Origin: JAHJQZ01 sp963667595
GTDB lineage: Bacteria; Pseudomonadota; Alphaproteobacteria; Rhizobiales; Devosiaceae
Direction: 5' to 3'
DNA: 64,000 nt
Assembly: GCA_963667595.2 (NCBI GenBank)
Contig: CAXXWD010000001.1
Location: 124,001 to 188,000, forward strand
A program made the translations under genes and the position numbers. The notes below the pieces were generated by a model that worked only from the letters and a program-made list of their open reading frames with translations, was not told where the DNA came from and made no database searches. Every line of letters begins with the position of its first letter. Positions within the stretch are counted from its first letter, which is position 1. Shown piece by piece: positions 55,375 through 64,000 of the stretch.

Positions 55375-56368
55375 ATGGTACTCTCACTCGAAAAACAATG
55401 GATCTGGGACAGCTGGTACGTTCGTAACGGCGAAACCTGGCATGCTTTCTTCCTCAAGGCCGACAAGGCGATCGGCGATCCCGAGCTGAGGCATTTCAAC
55501 GTCTCCCAGGGCCACGCAACCAGTACCGATCTCGTCAACTGGACCTATCTCGGCACGACGCTGGCACCGACCGAAGGTCCGGCTTTCGACGATGCGGCAA
55601 CCTGGACCGGCTCGGTTCTCAAAGGCCCCGACGGGCTCTGGCACCATTTCTACACCGGGGCCAGCAAGGCGGAAAAAGGCCTCTACCAGCGCATCGGCCA
55701 CACGACCTCTCCCGATCTCGACACCTGGACGCGGGTCGGCGACGGGTTCTGTCTCGATCTTGTCGAACCAAACGCACGTTTTTATGAAACCGACCACGCA
55801 ATCGGGCACTGGCACGACCGGGCCATGCGTGACCCATGGGTCATGAAGGACCCGGACGGAAACGGCTATCTGATGTATTTCACCGCCCGCGCCCCGGGCG
55901 TCGCGGAAGCCAATGCCGCCGGGGCGATCGGGTTCGCCACCTCGCCGGATCTTTTCACCTGGACGCTCGAACCGCCGGTCTTTGTCGGCGGGTTCGGACA
56001 ATTGGAAGTGCCCCAGGTGCTCGAGATCGACGGGCGCTGGTATTGCCTGTTCTGCACCTCGGCGCAGCACTGGTCAAACGCCTACAAAACGAACGCGCCA
56101 CAGCAACCCGTCACTGGCAGTCATTATCTCATGGCCGATAACCCACGCGGTCCATGGCACATCGCGCCGGGCCCCTGGTTCGACGGCGGGGTTTTCTGCC
56201 ACCGCTACGCGGCGCGCATGCTCAATACCGAAAAAGGCTGGGTCGTCATCGGCTTTGCCGACAAGAGCCGTACGGCATTCGGCGGCTACCTGCTCGATCC
56301 GGAGCCGGTCAGCGTCGACAAGGACGGGCTTTTGCATATCGCGAACACGTCGGAGGCATCGAACGGCA

Positions 56369-56376
<8 letters not shown>
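55375..56376 (+). CDS. GH32-like five-bladed beta-propeller glycoside hydrolase
   Basis: 333 residues, no signal peptide, cytoplasmic. The three carboxylate positions of clan GH-J can be placed: D12 in WIWDSWY (nucleophile position of WMNDPNG), D153 in MRDPWV (the RDP stabiliser) and E211 in LEVPQVLEI (acid/base of the ECP motif). The repeated LW.../LVNWTYLG, LDTWTRVG and LFTWTLEP strands are propeller repeats. It lacks the C-terminal beta-sandwich of true invertases, and the first and third motifs deviate, so GH32/GH68-like is safer than invertase; GH43-like is the alternative. It is placed inside the importer operon, between permease and ATPase, and presumably splits the imported oligosaccharide. 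Confidence 0.68.
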
Positions 56377-57454
<1,078 letters not shown>

Positions 57455-57515
57455 TCGAAAGCAGCGGACAAAAACCGGCCTTGCCCTTTTTTCCCGCTTC
57501 CTGCAACGTTTTTTG

Positions 57516-58757
57516 TTACACGGATTTCGACCAAGCGTAGTAGCGGTTGAGCATGGGCTCCAGGGGGCGTTTGGTCAGTTGGCGATCGGCAACCAGAAGC
57601 GCCGCGCCGATCAGGCAACCGCGCTCGTCCGGCAATGAAGACTCGATCACCAGACTGTTGGTCGCAAGCGGCAAACACCGCTGGTAGACCATCTCGCGCA
57701 CGCCGGCCAAAAGATACTCGTTCGCGGCGGCGAGGGTGCCGCCAATTCGGATCACCTTGGGATTGAGGATGGAAACGCACTCGGCGACGACTTCGCCAAG
57801 GGCGCGCCCTGACTTGCGCACCAGATCAATGGCCTCGGGCACGTGCTGTTCGACGAGCGCCACGACATCATGCGCGTCCTGGGCGGGAATGCCGCGCGTC
57901 CTGAGATCGCGGGCAATGGCCCAGCCGGCGGCATGGGCTTCGAGACAGCCAACCTTGCCGCAGCGGCAAAGCGGCGCCTGATCGCGAATGAGCTGGACGT
58001 GGCCGATATCGCCCGAGGCGCCATTGGCGCCGCGATAGAGTTCGCCGCCGGCGATGAGCCCCGAACCGATGCCGGTCCCCATCTTGATGAATAAAAAATA
58101 GTCCGTGGATTCCGCCGATCGGCTGGCCTCGAACAACGTCATCAGATTGACGTCGTTTTCCACCACCGCCGGAATGCCGAATGCCGTTTCGAGCCAGTCG
58201 ACCAGATGAAACCCGTCCCAGCCGCGCAAGATGGACGGCCCCATGACCTCGCCCGCCGCCGCGTCGGTCGGCGCCGGCATGCTGACGCCGATCCCGACGG
58301 GGAAAGGCGGCTTTTCGAAACCGTCAATGAGTGCGGCAAGCCCGGAAGAAATGAGCTCGAGCGCCGATTCGGGGCCATCCTCCGGCTTGTAGTGCACGCT
58401 CGACCGGGCCAGAAGGGTGCCGGCGATATCGGTGATGCCAAGCCGGATCTGGCTTTCGCCCAGATCGGCGGACAGGATGACGCCAAACGAGGTCTTCAAT
58501 CCCAGCATCTTGGTCGGCCGCCCGCCGCTCGGCACGGTTTCGGCGAGTTCCTCGACCAATCCATAATCGATCAGCATCGCCAGACGCTGGCCAAGCGTCA
58601 TGCGGGACAACCCCGTCATGCGGCCGAGATCTGCGCGCGAAAACCGTCCGCCGGCAATGACGCGCAGCAGATCCGACGTCGCCAACAGGGCGCTCACTTC
58701 GTCGCTTGCGGCTGAAGATTGCGGCTGACTCGTCTGGCTGGTGTGTCGGCGAGTCAC
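57516..58757 (-). CDS. ROK-family transcriptional regulator (XylR/NagC type)
   Basis: 413 residues. N-terminal winged helix (about 25-85, GRFSRADLGRMTGLSRMTLG) and a ROK sugar-kinase-like domain (about 90-390) with DLGESQIRLGI, AVVENDVNLM and the zinc motif CRCGKVGCLEAH. Many such proteins are repressors that bind a free sugar. Start GTG 58757 with GGAGG upstream; no good ATG. It is divergent from the ribulokinase-importer-SDR operon over 363 bp, so it is the likely repressor of that operon. Effector unknown, probably a pentose, pentitol or ketose. Confidence 0.86.
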   Translation of the reverse strand: MTRRHTSQTSQPQSSAASDEVSALLATSDLLRVIAGGRFSRADLGRMTGLSRMTLGQRLAMLIDYGLVEELAETVPSGGRPTKMLGLKTSFGVILSADLGESQIRLGITDIAGTLLARSSVHYKPEDGPESALELISSGLAALIDGFEKPPFPVGIGVSMPAPTDAAAGEVMGPSILRGWDGFHLVDWLETAFGIPAVVENDVNLMTLFEASRSAESTDYFLFIKMGTGIGSGLIAGGELYRGANGASGDIGHVQLIRDQAPLCRCGKVGCLEAHAAGWAIARDLRTRGIPAQDAHDVVALVEQHVPEAIDLVRKSGRALGEVVAECVSILNPKVIRIGGTLAAANEYLLAGVREMVYQRCLPLATNSLVIESSLPDERGCLIGAALLVADRQLTKRPLEPMLNRYYAWSKSV

Positions 58758-58916
58758 GGCTCCTGTTCCTCCCGCATACGTTCAATACCCTCCGCCGGCT
58801 TCGATAAATATGTCAAATTTCGCACTATTATATTCCATCTTTTGCCACTGATGTGAAGCCATCTCCCGGAAAACGAAAGCATTTTCTGCGACAAGCTTCA
58901 ATCTGCCTCGTCACAA

Positions 58917-58965
58917 ATGTCCAATTTCTTACATAAGTCGTTGACGCATGTCGAATTATGGACAT
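58917..58965. promoter_or_regulatory. Inverted repeat ATGTCCA...TGGACAT, candidate ROK operator
   Basis: Arms ATGTCCA (58917-58923) and TGGACAT (58959-58965), 35 bp apart, flanking the -35 and overlapping the -10 of the predicted araB promoter. Internal AATTT/GAATTA sequences resemble the A/T-rich half sites ROK repressors prefer. Inferred from position and symmetry. Confidence 0.4.
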
Positions 58966-58970
58966 ATCAT
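58941..58970 (+). promoter_or_regulatory. Predicted promoter for the ribulokinase operon
   Basis: -35 TTGACG (58941-58946), 18-bp spacer, -10 TATCAT (58965-58970). It leaves a leader of about 145 nt to ATG 59121. Confidence 0.5.
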
Positions 58971-59120
58971 GCACCCCAACACATACCGCAGAGTATGACG
59001 ACAAGGGAGTACAGAGGATCGGAGATTGATGAGGCGCCAGACGCGATGATGCCGGTTCGCATGACGATATCGGACAGGTTCGCGGCCCAGATTCATATCC
59101 GATCCTCAGCTAAACCAAGC

Positions 59121-60755
59121 ATGACGGATACCTATCTCATCGGACTGGATTTTGGCACGGAATCGGCGCGCGGCGTACGGATTTCAATTGCCACCGGCCA
59201 ACAGGAAGCCAGTGCCAGCCGGAGCTATCCGCATCACGTTTTGTCATCACAACTGCCCGGCGGCCAGAAGCTGCCGGAAGACTACGCCCTTCAGGTCGCC
59301 GACGACTATCTCGAAATTGCCGAGGTTTTGCTTCATGAGTTGGGGAGCGGGCGTGAAATTGCCGGAATCGGCATCGATTTCACCGCCAGCTCCCCCCTCC
59401 CCGTCAGCGCCGACGGCACGCCGCTCGATCGCGCCCATCCGGATAATCCGCATGCCTATGTGAAGCTGTGGAAGCATCATTCGGCCCAGCCCTATGCCCG
59501 GGAGATGGAGTCCGTTGCCGGCGTGATCGGCACGCATTTCGGCGGTCGCGTCTCGGCCGAATGGATGTTGGCCAAGGCCGCGCAGATCGCCGACGAAGAC
59601 CCCGATCTCTGGGCCGAAACCCATCGTTTCATCGAGGCCGGCGACTGGCTCGTCTGGATGCTGACCGGCAACGAGATGCGCAGCCTCGACTTCGCTTCCT
59701 TTAAAGCACAGTTCCTGCCCGATGGCGGCTATCCCACGGAGATCGTCCCTGATCTGTCGGACAAGCTGGCTCCTCCCCATCGGGTAGGAACGTCTGCGGG
59801 CCGCCTGAGTGAAGACTGGCGCCGCCGGACCGGATTGAATGGTCGGTGCGCCGTCGCGGTCGCCGTGATCGATTCGCATGCCGTCCTGCCGGCCGCCCAT
59901 GCCGGCAAGACGGGAACGTTGACATGCGCGATCGGCACGTCGGCGGCCTATCTCTATCTCACCGATACGCCCGAACCCCTGCCGCATGGCGTCGAAGGCA
60001 TGGCTGCCGACAGCGCCCTGCCGGGGCTCTGGTGCTACGAGGCCGGCCAGGCGGCCTATGGCGATCTTTTGAGCTGGTTCGTACGCCGGTTTCCGGTTTC
60101 GGATGATTCCGACGAAAATTTCGCGCATTACAACCGGGCCGCCGGCGCCATCGATCCGGGCGGGCGCGGCCTAATCGCGCTCGACTGGTGGAGCGGAAAC
60201 CGCGTGCCCTATTCCGATTCCAACCTCAGCGGCCTTCTGATCGGCATGACGCTGGAAACGACGACTGTCGAAATCTATCGCGCCTTGATGGAAAGCCTGT
60301 GTTTCGGCACGCGGACCGTTGTCGATATGTTCGAGAACGGCAAGCTCGCAGTGGCGGAAATCATCGTCACGAGCGGACTGGCAACGCGCAATCCCCTGCT
60401 CGTCCAGATCCTGGCCGATGTCCTCGATCGCGAGATCCGCGTGCCGCTCATCGACAACGCCACCTGCGTCGGCGCCGCCATCCACGGCGCGGTCGCCGCT
60501 GAGATCGTCAGCGATTTCGACGAGGCCCAAACGCGCTTCGCGGCGCGCGACGTCAGGGTTTTCACGCCTGATGCCGAGGCCAGCCGCGTCTATCAGGCAC
60601 TCTACACGCAATACCGGCGCATCGCCGGCAATGTCGAGGTGCGGGACGTCATGCATGCCCTGCACCGCATCGCACGCCCCCGGTCTCCGGCGCCAACTCC
60701 GGCCGGAACCGAAATTCAGAACGTCGCATCATTAGGAGGGATGAACGTTCGATAA
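59121..60755 (+). CDS. Ribulokinase-type FGGY carbohydrate kinase, AraB-like
   Basis: 544 residues; phosphorylates a ketopentose (L- or D-ribulose) with ATP. AraB marks: LIGLDFGTESARG at the N-terminus, GGQKLPEDYALQVADDYLEI, GIDFTASSPLPV, HAYVKLWKHHSAQPYA and FIEAGDWLVWMLTGNE, with the FGGY C-terminal signature region MESLCFGTRTVVDMFENGKL and TSGLATRNPLLVQILADVLD. The frame is open back to 58917 but the upstream residues cross the promoter; ATG 59121 starts the family-like part, though its ribosome site is weak. With an SDR dehydrogenase in the operon, oxidation of a pentitol to a ketose followed by phosphorylation is an attractive reading. Confidence 0.82.
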   Translation: MTDTYLIGLDFGTESARGVRISIATGQQEASASRSYPHHVLSSQLPGGQKLPEDYALQVADDYLEIAEVLLHELGSGREIAGIGIDFTASSPLPVSADGTPLDRAHPDNPHAYVKLWKHHSAQPYAREMESVAGVIGTHFGGRVSAEWMLAKAAQIADEDPDLWAETHRFIEAGDWLVWMLTGNEMRSLDFASFKAQFLPDGGYPTEIVPDLSDKLAPPHRVGTSAGRLSEDWRRRTGLNGRCAVAVAVIDSHAVLPAAHAGKTGTLTCAIGTSAAYLYLTDTPEPLPHGVEGMAADSALPGLWCYEAGQAAYGDLLSWFVRRFPVSDDSDENFAHYNRAAGAIDPGGRGLIALDWWSGNRVPYSDSNLSGLLIGMTLETTTVEIYRALMESLCFGTRTVVDMFENGKLAVAEIIVTSGLATRNPLLVQILADVLDREIRVPLIDNATCVGAAIHGAVAAEIVSDFDEAQTRFAARDVRVFTPDAEASRVYQALYTQYRRIAGNVEVRDVMHALHRIARPRSPAPTPAGTEIQNVASLGGMNVR

Positions 60756-60812
60756 CCGGACTGCGCGCGTACCGCGCAGCCATTCAATCAGGTGTCAAAG
60801 GGAGGTTTTACC

Positions 60813-61814
60813 ATGACAATTCTGAAACAGAAAACGGCAACGCGTCTGGCGTTCGTCGGCGCTCTGGCTCTGGGAACGGCTCTGGTTCCGTTTTCCACCA
60901 TCGCCGTTTCGGCCGACGAAAAGCCGTTGATCGGCGTCGTCGAGCAGCAGCTCGCCAATCCGTTCTTCGCCAAGCTGCGCGAGGCGGCCGTCGCACGCGC
61001 CCAGGAACTGGGCTACGACACCATGACGGCGGAATCGACCGTTGCCGGCGACTCGGCCACCCAGGTCGATGCCGTCGAGAACATGATCAATCGCGGCGTC
61101 AAGGGCATCGCCCTCGATCCGGCCAATGCCTACGCACTGGTGCCGATCGTCACGAAGGCCCGCGACGCCGGCATCATCGTGGTGACGACGAATACGTCGC
61201 TCTCGCCCGCCGATGCGGCCGATGCCTCCTTCGAAACCGACAACCTCGCCGCCGGCGAATTGATCGGCCAATGGGCGAAGGCCAAGCTCGGCGCCACGGA
61301 TGCGCATGTCGCCCTGCTCGATTATGATCTGTCGGACAAGACCTCAAAGTCGCGTCACGACGGGTTCCTGAAGGGCTTCGGGCTCACCGAAGACAGCCCG
61401 GAAATCGCCGGAACGGCGCTGACCCAGGCCAATGTCGAAACCGGCCAGTCCTATATGGAGAACCTTCTGAGCGCGCATCCCGAGATCAACGTGCTCTACA
61501 CGATCAACGAGCCGACCGCTCAGGGCGCCTATCTTGCCATCAAGCAGTTTAACGCTAATGTGGTCGTGACCTCCATTGACGGAAGCTGCTCGGGCGTCCG
61601 CAGCGTCGCGGATGGAACGATTGGCGCGACGGTCATGCAATTCCCCACCAATATGGGCATCATGGCGGTCGACGCGATCAACAAGGCGGTTACTGCTGGC
61701 GAAAAGCCGAGCGGGATCAACAATTCCGGGACCATTCTGATCACGGACGAGCCCGTCGCGGGCATCGAGTCCAAGGATTCGGCATGGGGTCTCGAGAACT
61801 GCTGGGGCGAATAA
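60813..61814 (+). CDS. Sugar-binding periplasmic protein, ribose/fructose (RbsB/FrcB) family
   Basis: 333 residues; long signal peptide (MTILKQKTATRLAFVGALAL to VSADE). Family 4-type binder with IGVVEQQLANPFFAKLREAA, MINRGVKGIALDPANAYALV and NVVVTSIDGSCSGVRSVADG. ATG 60813 has a strong GGGAGG site. Directly followed by a permease (1-bp gap) and a single-domain ATPase, the layout of the rhizobial FrcBCA importer. The exact sugar or polyol is unknown. Confidence 0.86.
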   Translation: MTILKQKTATRLAFVGALALGTALVPFSTIAVSADEKPLIGVVEQQLANPFFAKLREAAVARAQELGYDTMTAESTVAGDSATQVDAVENMINRGVKGIALDPANAYALVPIVTKARDAGIIVVTTNTSLSPADAADASFETDNLAAGELIGQWAKAKLGATDAHVALLDYDLSDKTSKSRHDGFLKGFGLTEDSPEIAGTALTQANVETGQSYMENLLSAHPEINVLYTINEPTAQGAYLAIKQFNANVVVTSIDGSCSGVRSVADGTIGATVMQFPTNMGIMAVDAINKAVTAGEKPSGINNSGTILITDEPVAGIESKDSAWGLENCWGE

Positions 61815-61815
61815 G

Positions 61816-62841
61816 GTGACTTCCGGTAATTTCGGACAGACAAAGGGAAAGGTGGACGGCGATGCCGTCCACCAACAGAACAGACTGAAATCGGTGCTGG
61901 TTGCCTTCTTCAAGCAACCCATGGCGGGGCCGCTGGTCGCGCTTGTCGCCATCTCGCTGTTCTTCTCGTCGACGACATCGACATTTCTCAATCCGGGAAA
62001 CCTGTCGTTGCTGTTCCAGCAGTCTGTGGTCATCGGAACACTGGCTCTGGGCCAAACGCTCGTTATCCTCGTCGCGGGGATCGATCTGGCCGCCGGCGTG
62101 ATCATGGTGCTCGGCACCGTCATCGTCGGCAGTGTCGCCGTTCAGGGCAATATCCTTTTGGCCCTGGTACTTGGATTGCTGATCTGCATCGTCTTCGCGA
62201 GTCTTAACGGCCTCATCATCTCCAAGCTCGACCTGCCGCCCTTTATCGTTACGCTCGGCATGTACACGGCGCTGCTCGCGGCGGCGCGCCTTTATACCAA
62301 TTCGCGAAGCTACCCCATCCATTCCGATTTCCTGACGATCCTTGGAAAGGCTGCGATCACCACACCGGCCACCATTACCTATGGCATGCTGTTGTGGGTG
62401 TTTCTGACACTCATCTTGAGCTACGCGCTCAACCAGACATCCTGGGGCGTTCACGTTTATGCGGTCGGCAACTCGCCCAGCGCCTCGCGCCTCAATGGCA
62501 TCAACGTCAACCGCATCATGTTCAGCGTCTATTCGCTTGCTGGCGTCTTCTACTTCTTCGGTTGCTGGCAGGCGCTTGGCAGAACCCCGATCGCCGATCC
62601 CAGCGCTTATCCGAATGCCAATCTCGATTCCATTACCGCAGTCGTGATCGGAGGCTCCAGCATGTTCGGCGGCCGTGGCGGGGTGGCGGGAACCTTTGTC
62701 GGCGCCCTGATCGTGACCGTCCTGAAGAACGGACTGACGCAGGCTGGAATCGACTCCCTTTATCAGCAGATTGCGACCGGCATTCTGGTGGTGCTTGCTG
62801 TTGCCACCGATCAGCATCTGGTCCGGAGGAGGCGCTCGTGA
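61816..62841 (+). CDS. Sugar ABC transporter permease, RbsC/FrcC type
   Basis: 341 residues, about eight to ten helices, GTG start one base after the binding-protein stop. Cytoplasmic tail of about 45, then FLNPGNLSLLFQQSVVIGTL, LVILVAGIDLAAGVIMVLGT, the coupling loop YAVGNSPSASRLNGINVNRI, and VVIGGSSMFGGRGGVAGTFV. A conventional member of the branched-chain/ribose permease superfamily. Stop overlaps the ATPase GTG by 4 bp. Confidence 0.87.
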   Translation: MTSGNFGQTKGKVDGDAVHQQNRLKSVLVAFFKQPMAGPLVALVAISLFFSSTTSTFLNPGNLSLLFQQSVVIGTLALGQTLVILVAGIDLAAGVIMVLGTVIVGSVAVQGNILLALVLGLLICIVFASLNGLIISKLDLPPFIVTLGMYTALLAAARLYTNSRSYPIHSDFLTILGKAAITTPATITYGMLLWVFLTLILSYALNQTSWGVHVYAVGNSPSASRLNGINVNRIMFSVYSLAGVFYFFGCWQALGRTPIADPSAYPNANLDSITAVVIGGSSMFGGRGGVAGTFVGALIVTVLKNGLTQAGIDSLYQQIATGILVVLAVATDQHLVRRRRS

Positions 62842-63647
62842 GCACACCATCCGATCAGGACAAGTCGATCGTTCTCGAAGCCCGCGGCCTGTCCAAGCGC
62901 TACGGACACGTGGTGGCCATGCAAGACGCCGATTTCGAGCTCGTCGAAAACGAGATACTGGCGGTCGTCGGCGACAATGGCGCTGGGAAATCAAGCCTCA
63001 TCAAGGCGCTTGCCGGCGCCGCGGAACCCGACACGGGCGAGATCTTCCTCGAAGGTCATCCCGTCAGGTTCAAGAACCCGCTCGAGGCGCGTCTGGCCGG
63101 CATCGAAACCGTCTACCAGGAACTCGCCGTCGCCACCGAACTGGATATCGGCCAGAACCTGTTCCTCGGACGCGAACTGCGTCGAAGCGGCATCCGGGGC
63201 AAGCTGTTCAGGCAGCTCGACAAGCCGCAGATGCGCCGGCAGGCCACCGAGCATATGCAGAATCTCGGCATTCGCGTGCAATCCATCCGCCAGAAGGTCG
63301 ACACCCTGTCGGGCGGACAACGCCAGGCCGTGGCCGTGGCGCGAGCGGCGGCCTGGGGCCGCAAGGTGGTGATCATGGACGAACCGACCGCCGCGCTCGG
63401 CGTACGCGAGACCAAGCAGGTGCTCGAACTGATCCAGCGGGTCAGGGACCAGGGCTTGTCCATCGTTCTGATCAGCCACTCCATGCCGGAAGTCTTCGAG
63501 ATCGCGGATCGCATCCACATCCACAGGCTCGGCAAGCGCGCGACGGTGGTCGATGCGAAAGCGGTCTCCCCCAGCGACGTGGTGGCCGTGATGACCGGAG
63601 CGCTTTCGCCCGACAAGGTTCCATCCGCAATCGTTCGCCAGAACTGA
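62838..63647 (+). CDS. Sugar ABC transporter ATP-binding protein, single-domain FrcA type
   Basis: 269 residues, one ATPase domain, unlike the two-domain GguA. GDNGAGKSS, VYQELAVATELDIGQNLFLG, LSGGQRQAVAVARAAAWGRK, VVIMDEPTAALG, and ISHSMPEVFEIADR are visible. In the fructose importer FrcBCA a homologous single-domain ATPase works as a homodimer, so its two composite sites would be equivalent. GTG 62838 is preceded by GGAGGCG. The longer upstream frame is a shadow of the permease gene. Confidence 0.87.
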   Translation: MSTPSDQDKSIVLEARGLSKRYGHVVAMQDADFELVENEILAVVGDNGAGKSSLIKALAGAAEPDTGEIFLEGHPVRFKNPLEARLAGIETVYQELAVATELDIGQNLFLGRELRRSGIRGKLFRQLDKPQMRRQATEHMQNLGIRVQSIRQKVDTLSGGQRQAVAVARAAAWGRKVVIMDEPTAALGVRETKQVLELIQRVRDQGLSIVLISHSMPEVFEIADRIHIHRLGKRATVVDAKAVSPSDVVAVMTGALSPDKVPSAIVRQN

Positions 63648-63680
63648 ACGCCGACAACGGAAATCACAAAGGAGAATTTC

Positions 63681-64000
63681 ATGTCCATCCTGGATCGCTT
63701 TTCGATGAAGGGAAAAGTCTCGATCGTGACGGGCGGCAATCGGGGAATCGGCCGGGCAATCGCCCAAGGACTGGCAGAGGCCGGCTCCAATGTCGTGATC
63801 GCGGCGCGCAATGCGGAAAGAAACGCGTCCGTCGTCGAAGAGCTGAAAGCCACGGGCGTCGAGGTGATGGCCGTTACGACCGATGTTTCCAGGCGCGAAG
63901 ACCTCGAAAACATGCTGGACAAGGTCGTCACCAGGTTCGGCAAGATCGATTCGCTCGTCAACAGTGCCGGCATCGGCTTTCACGCCGAGGCTCTGACGCT
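63681..64000 (+). CDS. SDR-family NAD(P) dehydrogenase (5' part; runs off right edge)
   Basis: 106 residues present. The cofactor motif TGGNRGIGRAIA (T17-A28 region), VIAARNAERNASVVEELKAT, TTDVSRREDLENML and LVNSAGIGF are classic short-chain dehydrogenase elements; the YxxxK site is outside. ATG 63681 follows AAAGGAGAATTTC. Placed 33 bp after the importer ATPase and downstream of a ribulokinase, it may oxidise a sugar alcohol or interconvert a sugar acid (gluconate 5-dehydrogenase relatives look similar). Confidence 0.84.
   Translation, partial: MSILDRFSMKGKVSIVTGGNRGIGRAIAQGLAEAGSNVVIAARNAERNASVVEELKATGVEVMAVTTDVSRREDLENMLDKVVTRFGKIDSLVNSAGIGFHAEALT

Overview
The window is GC-rich, densely packed alphaproteobacterial DNA. 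The gene types point to the Hyphomicrobiales/Rhizobiales: a ChvE-GguAB sugar importer, an alpha-galactoside importer built from peptide-type ABC parts as in Sinorhizobium (AgpA-like), an FrcBCA-like sugar importer, Tad-pilus genes, and the intergenic palindromic repeats typical of that order. No genus can be assigned safely. No rRNA, tRNA, CRISPR array, transposase or phage gene was recognised.

Layout. 1-5100: start of a GH67 alpha-glucuronidase (runs off the left edge), a type-II P-type cation ATPase, a decayed remnant of a sugar ABC ATPase, and a branched-chain-type aminotransferase. 5400-18000: an alpha-galactoside locus with two GH4 glycosidases, a fused two-domain ABC ATPase, two permeases and a large AgpA-like binding protein (minus strand), two AraC-type regulators, and a GH27 alpha-galactosidase (plus strand). 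18300-24700: an oligopeptide ABC operon whose first gene is a GAF-domain protein translationally coupled to OppB; its OppF gene carries two compensating frameshifts across Walker B. 24700-25480: a mosaic of palindromic intergenic repeats. 25480-29900: a MalEFGK-type sugar importer with an 18-bp perfect palindrome in front of its binding-protein gene, then a gene-poor 1.26 kb.

31168-36309: chvE-gguA-gguB and an ArsR-HTH regulator with a large C-terminal domain. 36527-39747: an isolated CpaB/CpaC/lipoprotein trio from a Tad-like system. 39798-50706: a seven-gene minus-strand peptide uptake and hydrolysis operon (CocE-type hydrolase, Tat-exported binding protein, two permeases, two ATPases, S9 peptidase) with a divergent XRE regulator. 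50777-57454: a LacI-controlled sugar importer operon containing a GH32-like beta-propeller hydrolase, with a near-textbook promoter and two abutting operators. 57516-64000: a ROK regulator divergent from a ribulokinase, FrcBCA-like importer and SDR dehydrogenase operon that runs off the right edge.

The window is a catabolic island: seven ABC importers (two oligopeptide-type, one alpha-galactoside importer of peptide type, four sugar-type), each next to a local regulator and usually next to the enzymes for the imported compound. Substrates are inferred from family and context only.
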